A DNA stretch of 64,000 bases from Lateolabrax maculatus (GCA_031216445.1 CM062215.1:1620001-1684000), one strand, 5' to 3'. Counted from the first letter of the stretch, positions 12,606 through 23,580 are shown. Made by a program: numbers and translations. The notes: generated from the letters alone by a model not told the origin.

Positions 12606-14755
12606 AAATTCGCTGCAGTGGCTTGGATACAGCGCCCAAAAAAACAAAAATGTTCATTCAGTCTATATGTTTCTATTAAAGATTAAATCTGCCATTTTCT
12701 TTAGTTAACGTATAACCTAATATCATCTGCATACCAGGGTCCATTTACACGGACTGTGGTTGTATTTGCTGTCTATGAACTAAAGAACTATCGTCAATCA
12801 GTTAAGAAGATATTCATCCATCACAGTTTACGCACTGACTTCCTGCTTCAGCTTCACCTGCTGTTTGCACAGTTTTCCTGCCCGACTACAGGATTTTTGT
12901 ACTTACATTCAGTGAAATAAAGTGGTGTAGGCTAATCGGACTTTGATTAACATTTTTAAAAGGTACAGTTTGCCTTAACATTTCGAATCTTTCAAATCAA
13001 AAGAAACAATCATAAACTTGTGTAAAATGCTTGCAAGTCTTTGGACAAGAACGTTGACTACAAGCTGAAATATCATGTGCACCCTCTTCTAAGCAAAACG
13101 TTGCACGATTGGACTGTGTGAGACTGAACTTTGTTAAAAAAGTTCCTTGTTAATTCAGCCAAGTTCCAAGTTTCAAGATAATGACATTTCTTTTTTGAAA
13201 ATACCTGAAATAATAATAAAACTGAAGACTCAAATCAGAAAGGCAAATCAGAGACCAAATAACTTGGATTGATGTTTTTATGTATTGAGAGTGTGTTGGA
13301 GAGACACGAAGGGATAGGAAGACAGAAAATCGTCTCCTCTGAGCTCCAGGCGACAACCACCGACCTTCACAAATCACTTGAGTGGCTTGATTGCAGCCAT
13401 AACTCAAAGGTAATACCCTGCACAATAACACTTACAGCGGCCCTGACCCTCCAGAAACACTTCATATTACCCAGGTTTATGAACGGTTTGTCCGCTGCTG
13501 CTGTGTGAACAACCAAATGAGCCAGATGGGATTCGGATTTGACTGACAGATTGAGGATCTGTCCAGATTACGCTGTGATCAGCAGCCAGGCACACAGACA
13601 CAATGCCAGGAAATAATCCAGCAGAAGGGAACGGCAGCCAGGACGGGCACCATGATACCACCGGGCATAATGACAACGGTGCTCTGGCCACTGCCAAGCC
13701 AGGAACAATAACAGTAAGAGATAAAATAAAATAAAAAGTTTTTATCAACATTTGACTTTCCTGTCGCACAACCTGGAGGTCACATTTTCCACCTGTCACA
13801 AGGTCTATTTTTCTTCTTCACTGCTTAAATGTCCCTCTTATTGGGTATTAGTAGTTAAAATGAGCAAAACCTTAAACATCTACAGTGGAAATCCCTGACA
13901 GGGAGGATTTTACTGCACTATGAGTACTGATCAATGACAGTTTTAACAAAGATTGAACTGATGCCCTTTTGACCCTGATGTGTGTGGCTGGAAGACTGCC
14001 CCCAGATGTAGAAACATGTAAAACAACACCTGTAAATTGGACGATTTGGCCGAATGTGTAAAGTAATACTGTTTTTATGAGTTCTTCATAATGTCAGTTT
14101 CAGTTTAAAAAAACTGAATACTACCGATTTTAAGACTACAAATATCATATTTCTTAATCTCGCTTGACATACATTTTCCTTCTAAACTATTGTAATCTAT
14201 AAATCCCAAATAATCAGTCAGGGGTCATTTTATAGATTTTTGACACCATTAATAATCCATTAATAAACATGTAAAACATCAACAAGACAGTACAATTATA
14301 TCCCTTTATTACTTTTCCATAAAAACCTTTAATAAAATTAATTTTAAGGGGTGACAGAAATCTACGTTTAGTTTATTATTGTAATGTGAGTTAATGTGAC
14401 TATAGATCTGATATGAGGATGTTGGGAACTTTTTGATTTGTGCCTGACAAACTGCTTCCCTCTAGTGGTAAATTATGAAAATTACAAATAGAGACTGAAA
14501 GAGTGACTTGATCTTTGCAACCTGGTTTATCCTACCATGGAGACTTGGATAGAAGTCAACTGAGATTTCTGTCCTGCCAAAATAATATTGAGACAATAAG
14601 CTCAGAGGTCACAGTTGGCTGACAGTAAGTGGAGAACTTCTTTGGTTTTAAATCAAACAAATCACACAGTAAAAACGACCAAAAATCAAATTAAAAATCC
14701 TTAAGGAAGAAAGAGAAGCATCAGTAGTCTGTGTGTTGTGTTGTGTTCATCTCAG
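12606..14755. other. Intergenic, no gene recognised
   Basis: No gene seen. 13560-13710 is GC-richer and open in several frames, but shows no family match. A one-mismatch CTCF-type core (TTCCCTCTAGTGG) lies at 14456-14468 on the minus strand. Confidence 0.5.
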
Positions 14756-14935
14756 GTTATCATTGGCTGCCAGGTGATGACTCAGCGTCTTGGCAAAACC
14801 TTTTCCAGCCTGGCGGGAGGTGTGGACCGGTTGCCACAGCAACAGCCCAGTTCAGGGACCCTGGGCCGGGGCCTGGCTCCGAGGACGCCTCGGCCGTTTG
14901 AGGACGCCATCTCCCAGGAGACAAAATGCTAAAAG
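14756..14935. promoter_or_regulatory. Candidate regulatory block: CCAAT, AP-1/MARE, RFX X-box
   Basis: A GC-rich island in AT-rich flanks. It contains an inverted CCAAT box (ATTGG, 14762-14766), an E-box CAGGTG (14771-14776), TGACTCAGC (14778-14786, AP-1/NF-E2 type) and a perfect RFX X-box GTTGCCACAGCAAC (14830-14843). It is open in two frames on + and one on -, none with a recognisable domain. Promoter or enhancer function is inferred. Confidence 0.35.
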
Positions 14936-15330
14936 AGACACCACAGAGGAGAAAAAAGAGGGGCTGATTGTGTAAAACTTCTTCTGCTGCAGGTGAAAAG
15001 CTGGAAAGAAAGTAAGATATAAAATCATCTGTGAAGTTCAAAAGCTGTGAATTTAAAAGCTGTTTTCTTTTCTTTTAATATGTAAGAATCAACAAACATC
15101 TTTCTCCAGGAAAATTACTTCATGACGTTCAGCATATTACATCCAATATCCATCCAACATTCAAAAACAAAAAAAATAAATAAATAATGATGTTAACCAT
15201 AAACAACTGTAAAAGTAAAAAATCTAAAACAAAACATTAAAAAATCTAAAACTTTATTGACCACTGAAAGAAAAAATAAAAGGTGAAAAATTACTCAATA
15301 CAAATAAAATAAGTAAAACTGTATGTATTG
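14936..15330. other. AT-rich intergenic stretch
   Basis: A-rich sequence with many AAAATAAA-type runs. No gene or classifiable repeat. Confidence 0.5.
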
Positions 15331-15935
15331 TACTATCTCACAATTTGAGCTACTATGTCAAAATTCTGACTTAATACGTCAGAATTATACATGAATAAGT
15401 CCAAAGTCTACTTTATAAATCATAATTTTAAGATAGTAAATTTAAATTATGAGACAATACGTTTTGGGCTGCAGCGTCAAAACTATTAGATTATACCATG
15501 ACAGGCAAATCAAAAATTCACCACATTTCTTTCAAACATTCTTCTTATACAAATCTTTATTTTTAAGAAAAAAATATGGATGATTTAAAACAAAAAATAC
15601 AAATGTATACTGTTATATACTATATCTTTACTGTACTTTTTCCCAGTTATGAGATACTTTTTCAAAATTATGTCTTAACAAGTAAAAAATTCTACTTAAT
15701 GAGTCATATCATTATATACATGTAATGTTGGCATAGTAAATTGAAATTATACAAAAAAACAAAAAAACTCAAATATCTGTTGTATCTTTTCTTCTCCACA
15801 AAAAAATGTCAAAATATAGATTTACTGTATTATCTCAAATATATGAGAAGGAAAAAATCTGCTTTTTAAGACATAATTGTGAGATGGTAGGTTAAAATCC
15901 TGACTTGGTAGATAATTTTGTGGAGTTATTATTTT
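15331..15935. repeat. Degenerate AT-rich repeat (TATCTCA.. / GACTTA.. type)
   Basis: Variants of a phrase recur in both orientations: TCAAAATTCTGACTTAATA near 15358, AAAATTATGTCTTAACAAG near 15664, and TTTTTAAGACATAATTGTGAG near 15862. This resembles the decayed AT-rich minisatellite-like tracts common in teleosts. No fixed period remains. Confidence 0.5.
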
Positions 15936-16775
15936 TGACCCTGAATTGTTAATACACTAATAAAAAGAGGTGTCACTCCTGACACATACTGAGCGGACGG
16001 ACAAACCAACAGTCAGACTGATAAATGAAGAGAGAGAGAAATGATGGATCACGTTTCCAGTATCTTTGGTTGTGTCTCGGCCTGTTTCTCCGCACAGAGT
16101 TTCAGTGTTTGAAGCGAACAATGAAACTGTCTGTAATCACCCACGTGAGGAGTGTATTTATCATCAAACAAAGACACAGTTTATCACGTAATAAACGGCT
16201 CTGTTCTCCAACTGAAAATACAAAGAGTGGAGGGAGGTCAGAGGTCAGGGAGGGCGCTGGAGAAAGTCATATGGGGAATTCAGCACATTGTGGAGATTAC
16301 TGATGCAATATTCACAAGATATACCTACTCTGTCACATATTTTTCAAAACCAGCATATTCCCCCTTTTGCAGCTGAAAGTCTTAAAACGCCAACTATCTT
16401 TATGATTTATGCACCACCTTCCAATTAAAATCAAATCAATAACTAAAATAAAGTTACCCCTCATGATTTACTGTAAAGTTACTCAACTATAAGAGCCACT
16501 CTTCAGAATATATCACGTTGAAATTCAATTTTTTATCCAATGGTGCATTCTTTTTCATAGCTGTATGTTGATTTGTGGGTATGTATATGATTATACAATG
16601 TAGAAAAGACAATGGAAATATGCCATTTCTATTTGTTTCATGCATTCATTTGAGGAATATTGCAGTCTCCTCACATTGTGCATTTTGCTTTTATTGATAC
16701 ACAAACTTTTTTCCATCTCAGCCAAGTGTAAAACATGTTTGTGATATTAATAATTTTCCTGCATTTGCAAATGGA

Positions 16776-17018
16776 CTGCATTTTTACAGCACTTTTCTAG
16801 TCTACTGACCACTCATAACACTTTACAACACATGCCTGCATTCACCCATTCACACACTGATGGCAGAGGCTGCCATGCAAGATGCCAACTGCTCATCAGG
16901 AGCAGTTAGGGGTTCAGAGTCTTGCTCGAGGACACTTCGACACTTTCTCTGGAGGAGCCGGGGATCAAACCAGGAATCTTCCGATTACTAGACAACCGTT
17001 CTACCTCTAGGTGCAGTT
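16776..17018. mobile_element. Dispersed teleost repeat (nonautonomous, class unsure)
   Basis: Contains the phrases TTTTCTAGTCTACTGACCAC, CACCCATTCACACACTGATG, CAGGAGCAGTTAGGGG and CTTCCGATTACTAGACAACC. I recognise these from memory as one very common fish repeat. The last part, with GGGATCAAACC, has a tRNA B-box-like look, so a SINE is possible. Confidence 0.6.
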
Positions 17019-17599
17019 CTAGGTGCAGTGTTTCTATTCAGATTTCTCTTTTCATGTGAAAATTGAAAATGTGCGCAGGTGGATGAAAACTAGTATTCAC
17101 GATGCTGAATGGACCTGACAGTGAAAATATTTACTTTTAAACCAAAGCTTTTGTTCCATTCATTTTATAGCAGCTATTAAAAAAAGTTCTACAATGTCAC
17201 GTTTAAAATATATTTTGCTTTATTTTTGTCAGATGTAACTTTTTTGGCTCAATTTTACTAAAAGTTTTAAATTCCTAATCTGAGAAAACTTTTCTTTCTT
17301 CCTCTCTTTTTCTTTCAGAATATTTTCAAAAAATTATGGTTATATACTATTTCCTTTGTAGATACCTTGTACCAAAATATACTTTATGCGAAATGTTCTC
17401 AGAAATGGCCAGTAATACTGTTTTTTAAGGATATAGGAGAACACACAAGGATCCTGCATATTCTGGGAATATTAACTAACAATATTTTCCCCCAGAAAAG
17501 TCTGTTTACAGCATTTTGGAGAAAAAACCTGGCACTGGGACATTTCAACTTCTGCCTATTTGGCCGGGGCAGCTGTAGTGTTTTGTGAGTTCTCTTTAG

Positions 17600-17836
17600 G
17601 CTGCGGAGGGCACACGTCTGGCCAACTTCAACAGTGAAAAGAACGTCTTCATTAACATGCACGGCCATCCGCTTCCTCTGAAACGGGCCTTTGTCGCCCA
17701 GCAGATGCCCCGAACACAACGAGGAGAAGCAGATCCGGATCAAAGGGAGAACACAGATAGATGGTATACGATCCGTGAGGAACGGACGGAGATACAGAGG
17801 GAGGTGTTTGGCACTGCGTTGGTTCATCTAACTTAA
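17600..17836 (+). other. Unassigned 78-codon open segment behind a splice-acceptor-like site
   Basis: A pyrimidine-rich TTCTCTTTAG precedes 17600. From there one frame is open for 78 codons to TAA at 17834-17836 in a GC-richer block. The deduced peptide is hydrophilic with Glu/Arg-rich stretches and matches no family I know. A GTGAGG donor-like site follows at 17773. The opposite strand is also open in two frames, so chance openness is quite possible. It could be a decayed exon, a conserved noncoding element or nothing. Confidence 0.15.
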
Positions 17837-18771
17837 TCTTAATTAGTTCACAAGCACATGGCAATGTTTTGTCTCCACTGAAAAAGACGATGTAATTTAT
17901 CCAACAACGTTAATAAACAGTTCTTTGGGCATTACAACTCTACACTACCCACTGTCTACGTTTTAAGCTCTTGGGTCATTTAATGTGTTCTGATGCAATA
18001 TGTCAGTATTATCCTTTGTGTGTGTGTTGTTATGTTAAAAGGACCATTATTGTTGATTGATCAAGGTGCCAAACTTGTATCCATTGATTTCGACCATTTG
18101 AGGTTTGACGGACACCCTCTTCTTCTACAAAGGTATAATGGCACCTGGCTGGAGCATTAGCACTTCCTACTGCTTATCTCGATGAATCAACCACATATTT
18201 GCATAACCATGTTGGATGAAAACTCGCATTTTCTGTTGTATTCTTCTGAATATTTGGTTAAAATCTGCGCCACATGTGGATTGAAACCTGGCTTCATGAT
18301 ATGAATCTAAGAAATAAACTTCATAATAGGATAGAGATGCAGACGTGGTGATCCTGCTTGGTTGAACGGGTCAATGTCAGGGGCCACAAAAGTCAGCAAC
18401 TTACTTCCAGCACCTAACACCTAATTAAGCTCATCCAACCACGTCTACCTCCTACCAAGTCAAACAAATAGGTAAACGACGAGTCGACTCTTAGCTACTG
18501 ATGTGACTGGCGTCTTCAGGTAGAAGAAGGAGGTTTACAGGTGATGCTTAGGCAACTTCTCTTGTTCTGTTCTGGTATTATTAAACTTGTGTGCTAGGCT
18601 TTGACAAAAGCTGCAGGATTTGGTTTTACATTAAATACAATTACAAAAAAGCATAATTTCATGTTTTTGGATGTCCTCTCGGTTTTGTCCCAGTGCATTA
18701 ATGGAGTTTGTTTTATTCACCAAAGCAACCAAAAGTTACATTTCTGAATTTTGGCAGTGATACGTCTTTTT
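17837..18771. other. Intergenic, no gene recognised
   Basis: Nothing classifiable seen on either strand. Confidence 0.5.
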
Positions 18772-19110
18772 AGCCTAGCATCGCCAGACTAATTTGCAAA
18801 TTGATCAGTTCATTTTCGATTTCCAATGGATGTTATCATCGGGCGCAGACCAAAATGCCTCTGGACGCAATTGGATGGACCTACAACCAATCAGAGCAAC
18901 AAAACGTGCCTGTCGGAAGTACGGCAAACACATCTTTCTTATCAACAAAAGCTTTAAGTGCAGTTCTTTGTTCTTTTAGAGAAAATAAAAATATACCGTC
19001 CAGTTTGTTTAATACTGATGCGTTAGCAAATTCAACAGAACGTTCCACATCAGCCATCTTTGAAAAAAGTCTCAACAGTTACTACCCTGACATTAAGAAT
19101 CAGACATGCC
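18772..19110 (-). mobile_element. Transposon relic with RecQ-like helicase N-terminal fragment
   Basis: On the minus strand, 19075-18881 is an open frame of 64 codons. It includes a Q-motif-like segment SLKEQRTALKAF and the start of a Walker A motif, VFAVLPTG (about 18931-18908). The frame then leaves the family: the expected GKS is replaced by unrelated residues and a stop follows. The remaining part, with AATTGGATGGACCTACAACC and CCAATCAGAGCAAC, is a phrase I recall as abundant in teleost genomes. This looks like a short derivative of a larger helicase-encoding element. It ends about 130 bp upstream of the s100b TATA box. Confidence 0.6.
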
Positions 19111-19160
19111 CATCAGTGCTGGTTAGCGCAGGTTTGCAGTGGAGTGAGGGGAGGTGGACG

Positions 19161-19275
19161 ACGGGATTGGTCAGCAGTTTGAATGACAGGCTGGCTGACC
19201 TCAGCGCTGCATCCTCCACACCAGCACCCACCACCCTGCTGCAGTATAAAGCCTGCAGTCCATCCTCAGCCTCCA
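19161..19275 (+). promoter_or_regulatory. s100b core promoter
   Basis: TATAAA at 19245-19250 in a GC-richer setting, and an inverted CCAAT box (ATTGG, 19166-19170) about 80 bp upstream of it. Transcription is expected to begin 25-30 bp downstream of the TATA box, around 19272-19282. The assignment rests on position directly ahead of the noncoding exon and its consensus donor. Confidence 0.7.
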
Positions 19276-19323
19276 CTCTCTGGACTCACAACAACAACAA
19301 CTTCTGCTTGAACTCACGTTGAG
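19276..19323 (+). other. s100b exon 1 (5' untranslated)
   Basis: No ATG occurs between the predicted start site and the donor. The exon ends CACGTTGAG with a consensus donor GTAAGA at 19324. A noncoding first exon is the usual S100 gene layout. The exact 5' end is inferred from the TATA box. Confidence 0.65.
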
Positions 19324-20000
19324 GTAAGATCAACTTTAAATTACTTCATTGTTACCTTTTGTGCTGAAAGATGAAAGTAAGTACAGAAAAGACTAATAAA
19401 ATATGAAAAGAATGGTCTAAAAACCTGCAATTCCTGCATCCAACAATGTCAATAATCAATAGTGTAAACTACAGTTTGTGCTCTGTACCTCAAGTTTTTC
19501 ACTACTACACATGAAGTATTTTCTATTATATATTATCTAAGTAAAAAATATAAAAGTAATTCAATTATAGAGTTTTAGGTTAATGCAGCATTTTTTTTGC
19601 ACAGTCATGCTAGTAAAATGGACATTTAGTGAGGGGTTTAGATTAAAAAAATACAGATATTTTTCAAAATCTTACAATCATAAATGTCAATAATTTTAAC
19701 TCTTTTGAAGTATTTATTCTGATATAAAATATAACTAATAGTTTGAATTGGGTTCCAACTCTGAATCAATGCTTTGTTTAATCATCTTTAAAGAACCGAC
19801 CGATTTCTTCTAATATCTGTAACAAGAAATCATCTATTTTTCAGATCATGATTGCAATTCAGATACTAGTGAGCTGATATATGTGAAATACAAGGGGAAA
19901 ACCAGGAAACCTGGCTCATTGTTTCACAAAAGAAGAGTAAATAAAAAAGGTAAATGGACGCCTCTGTTTCTTATTATCTATATATTATATTTATTTTAAG

Positions 20001-20156
20001 GTGAAAAGCCCGATGACAATGACTGACCTGGAGACCTCCATGGCTACCATCATTGCAGTGTTTCAGAAGTATTCAGAAAGAGAAGGAGACAAACACAAAC
20101 TGAAAAAGAGCGAGCTGAAGGATCTGCTTCACGACGAGCTGCCGGATCTGATGGCG
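20001..20156 (+). other. s100b: s100b exon 2
   Basis: Acceptor TTATTTTAAG ends at 20000 and donor GTGAGA begins at 20157. The exon carries 12 nt of leader, the start codon(s) and the N-terminal pseudo-EF-hand, 48 codons from 20013. Confidence 0.93.
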
Positions 20157-21051
20157 GTGAGACACGAAGAGATCGAACAGAGAGAGCATTCAGTTATGGT
20201 GGAAAAAGTATTCCAATCCTTCATATTCCTTAAAAACACGGTGGAAATAATACTTACCGCAAGTACTTTCAGTGTGGAGTTGGAAAAAAATAACAAAAGT
20301 ACATTTACTCTAGTACTGTAGTTAAGTATAGTTTTAAAGGTACTTATACCCTACTTTACTTGACTATTTCCATTTTATACTACTTCATACTTCAATTCAG
20401 AGGCAATGTTGAACTTTTTACTTCACTCCTATTATTTGATACCTATGGTTACTTTTGACATCAAGATATTCCATTTAAAACATGCATTTAGAACATTAAC
20501 TTATAAAATATGATGCATTGTTATCAATCAAATAACCCAATAGTATATAAGTTATAAATTAGAACCACTTCAACCAGATAAAGCATTAAAATGCATTTTA
20601 CATCACAATGGATTAGTAGTTATAATCCCATAACATAATACAACACTTTGCTGCCAGGACTTTTACATGTAATGGAGTATTTCTCTACTGTAGTATTGCT
20701 AATTGCTAAGTAAAATATCTCAATACTTCTTCCACCTTTGCGCAAAAGTCTCGAAGAATGCACTCCAGTACCGGTAGTTAGTTGGTAGTAGTAAAACGTA
20801 CTACTTACTATAAGTTACCTCAAACCTCTTGAACTAACAGAATTAAATATCTAATCTTGAGTTGTAAATGTCCTGATGTGAACTTTCTGTCCCCCCCCCC
20901 GCAGCATGTGAAAGACCAGGCCACACTTGACAGCCTGATGGAAAGCCTGGATACCGACGGCGACGCCGAGTGTGACTTCCAGGAGTTCATGACATTCATC
21001 TCCGTGGTTACCGTCTGTTGCCACGGGTTCTTCGAGCACGAGGACGAGTAA
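20013..21051 (+). CDS. s100b: S100B, Ca2+-binding EF-hand protein (2 coding exons)
   Basis: S100B is a small dimeric EF-hand protein of glia and other cells that binds Ca2+ and then target peptides. The coding exons are 20013-20156 and 20905-21051, joined in phase 0 over a 748-bp intron, giving 96 aa. Residues 21-34 form the 14-residue S100 pseudo-EF loop. Residues 64-75 (DTDGDAECDFQE) form the canonical loop with Asp64, Asp66, Asp68, Glu70 and Glu75. The C-terminal HGFFEHEDE matches the S100B tail and separates it from S100A1. A second ATG at 20019 has A at -3 and gives a 94-aa protein starting MTDLE, closer to the family start, so it may be the main initiator. The position equivalent to the zinc ligand His15 of human S100B is Gln, while His28, His88 and Glu92 are kept. 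Intron 2 carries a MITE. Confidence 0.96.
20191..20740. mobile_element. hAT-type MITE inside s100b intron 2
   Basis: The ends mirror each other: GGTGGAAAAAGTATT (20198-20212) against AATACTTCTTCCACC (20722-20736), 14 of 15 paired. The interior has AAGTACATTTACTCTAGTAC, GTACTTATAC and ACTTGACTATTTCCATTTTA, matching the reverse half of the family. It starts about 34 bp after the exon 2 donor and ends about 165 bp before the exon 3 acceptor, so it makes up most of the intron. Confidence 0.75.
20905..21051 (+). other. s100b: s100b exon 3 (coding part)
   Basis: The acceptor is C10 followed by GCAG (20891-20904), an unusual pure-C polypyrimidine tract. The exon encodes 48 residues with the canonical EF-hand and the C-terminal target-binding helix, ending in TAA at 21049-21051. 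Confidence 0.95.
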
Positions 21052-22276
21052 AGAGGAGGCCACCGCGGAGATGGAGGGGGAGCTACAGTAAATGATAAAG
21101 AAGCAGAAGCCTAGCAACGCACAACCTGTCAGTGCGTTCAGCTCAGTGCAGGATGGGAAAAACCAGACAGCAGCCAAAACATTATTGGTGGGCTTTGGCT
21201 GGTGGCTGGCAAACAGTCCATTTTAGTAGTTACTTTAGTTATAATCAACCAACCTCTTCTTTTCTATTTGATTCTAAATATCTAGATGGCTTTTAAAGTC
21301 TTGATTTTGGTGTGGCCACTAAGTTTGTTACAAAGCTAGCCATTGATTTCTAAAAGTCAGCCAGTAAACATTTGCACATTAAAGCCGTTAGAGGCCCTAG
21401 TTAGAAATCGGCCATATTTCTGTATTTATATATTTTTAAAAGCGACTTTAGAATAATTCCTAATCCCATTCTATAAATCAAGCTGTTTGGAAAGTTTTAA
21501 AAGTATTCGCCAGATTTGGGTATGGCTACCAACTTTGGATGCCAAGTTCAGCACATAGGCAATCAATAATTTAAGGCTCCTTTCTTTAAAGTCTACCGGG
21601 CCAGTAAAAATGGCTGTTTGTCTACATTTCACATAATAATCATTTGGAGGTACTTTTTAAACGTGTTTGAAAAATCGTGACTTGAAAGTTGGTCCTTGGC
21701 TAATAAAAGTTTCAAAATGGCTTCTGAGTATTAGCTTATCTAGAAGCAACTCTAGAAGACACAACAATTTTTATAAATCTGGTTTACTGTTAGAAATTGA
21801 AAGTGACTTATAAGGTGGTCATCAGTTTAAAAAAGCATTTGATTGGCTAGTAAAAGTTTTACATAACCTAGAAGATAATTCTGAAAATGGCTTTACTTTA
21901 GCCGCCAGTTTGGAAGAAAACCAACTATAATTTGGAGTTATATTGTAACATTTAAATTAGGCTGGTAGATTTTGACTGGCTAGTAAGTTTGAATGTATTT
22001 GATGTTTTACAAAAACACTGGGCCTGTCAAAGTGGCTGATGAGTTGTTCGGCTCTTGTTTTAGTTTGTTTTTTGTTCAGAAGCTATCCTTGGAAAAGATT
22101 TTTACTTCATATTAAGTTAGTTGGGAAACAAGTAATCAACACTTATTTGAGTCTTAGCACATTCAAAATGTCTAGCTGGCTGCTGAAATAATCATAAATG
22201 TTAGGATTTAGTAGCCGCTTTTGCCTGTAGCCGAGTTTACTTAAACCAACAATCCAATTCAACCTGCTAGAATAAA
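21052..22276 (+). other. Probable s100b 3' UTR region
   Basis: Sequence downstream of the s100b stop. Candidate poly(A) hexamers are ATTAAA (21379-21384) and AATAAA (22271-22276); which is used cannot be told. Between them a short phrase of the type GGCTAGTAAAAGTTT or GCCAGTAAAAATGGC recurs at irregular spacing (near 21361, 21600, 21698, 21844 and 21980), suggesting an old degenerate repeat. Confidence 0.4.
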
Positions 22277-23344
22277 AACTCTAGTCTCATAATGTGTAAC
22301 TCTTCTCGTCATGTAAAGGGACAAAGATGTTTATCAAAACTGTTGGAACAGAAGAGTTTGTCTGATGTGTATTTTGAAATGTTGAGCTCTGGTTTGTTTG
22401 GATGTCGGGGATTTGAAATGAATTAAATTATCAACGTGTGACTCTGAGTTTGAGAATGTTCTTGTGGGACATGTTGTTAGTGGTTCCTCAACCATGAAAC
22501 ACCTGTTGTTTATTGTTCTTCTCAGTGTGCTATATGCAGCCTTGAGTGCATTTCTTCATTTTTATTAGACTTTGGATCAATGTTTTCAATCCTAGCACAA
22601 AAATTCACGCAGAAGACAACAAACTAAACATTTAGATGGAGAACTTGATATCAACTGTTGTTTAAAATGTCAGATTCATACACTGGTTTTTCCCTTTTAA
22701 TAGCTAAAAGCTGAAACATACAGCATTTTTGTTTACCTTCTTTCATGAAGGGAAATCAGCATTGTTTCAATGGTTTGTACTTTTCACTCAAATATGTCAC
22801 TTTTGCACATTTTCTCTATTTTGCTTTCATTTTTTGGTTCGTAGAGTCTGAGGCTTTTTCCTACAGTATTACATCCAGTATTAGATCCCGGAAATTAACT
22901 TTCTTTCCCTGTGCAGTGCTGTGATACAAAACTGTGCAATGAGTGAGCTCTCTCTCTATCTACTTGAAGGAAAGGTGAGCCTAAAAATGTCTACTTCCTT
23001 CAGATTATGTTAAATAAAACGACATGAAACCATGTCCAGAATATTTCCAGGAGTTTGATAACAGGATTTAAAAAAAAAATAAAACTTCAACAATAAACGG
23101 CAGGTTTTGGTATCAGTCCTTCATAATCATTTTGGCCTTCAGTCCTCTAAATGAGGCAACACATGTAAAAAAAAAAACAATTTCTATGACACTATTCTCT
23201 GGTTGTTATGAGGCATTCTGGGAAATGTAGGAAATCCACTAGTACAGGCAATAACTCCTGCAGCATGCTGAACATGCCAGAGTAAAGATCTACATTAATT
23301 AACAAGCTGGAGGTGAGGTTATTAAACACTGTGTTTGTACGGAG
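22277..23344. other. Intergenic, no gene recognised
   Basis: AT-rich spacer between s100b and the glycophorin-C-like gene. A further AATAAA lies near 23011. Nothing else supported. Confidence 0.5.
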
Positions 23345-23365
23345 ACACACACACACACACAGTAA

Positions 23366-23394
<29 letters not shown>
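23345..23394. repeat. (AC)8 followed by (TG)14, inverted microsatellite pair
   Basis: (AC)8 at 23345-23360, a 5-nt spacer, then (TG)14 from 23366. The two arms are complementary and can form a hairpin or Z-DNA. Confidence 0.95.
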
Positions 23395-23396
<2 letters not shown>

Positions 23397-23533
23397 ACAG
23401 ATGATGTAAGAGGCGTTGTCAGCTGCACAGTTTCAGACATCTGCAGGCCGTTTAGCATCAGAGAGGTGGAGTCGGCCTCATGATTGGCCGGAGGGGGAAC
23501 AGATCTCGACCCTCGGGACTGACACCACACCCA

Positions 23534-23535
<2 letters not shown>

Positions 23536-23577
<42 letters not shown>
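23536..23577. repeat. (TG)21 microsatellite
   Basis: Uninterrupted TG run. The long open frames over it are artefacts. Confidence 0.97.

Positions 23578-23580
<3 letters not shown>

Noticed and set aside
13560..13710. GC-richer block open on the minus strand with hydrophobic codons
   Set aside because: No consistent splice sites and no family similarity recognised.
17399..17827. 142-codon minus-strand frame
   Set aside because: No recognisable domain or splice context; it competes with an equally unsupported + frame.
18801..19322. 173-codon open frame on +, the longest in the window
   Set aside because: It runs antisense through the helicase relic, then across the s100b promoter and noncoding exon 1. 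No domain is visible, and the helicase motif lies on the other strand.
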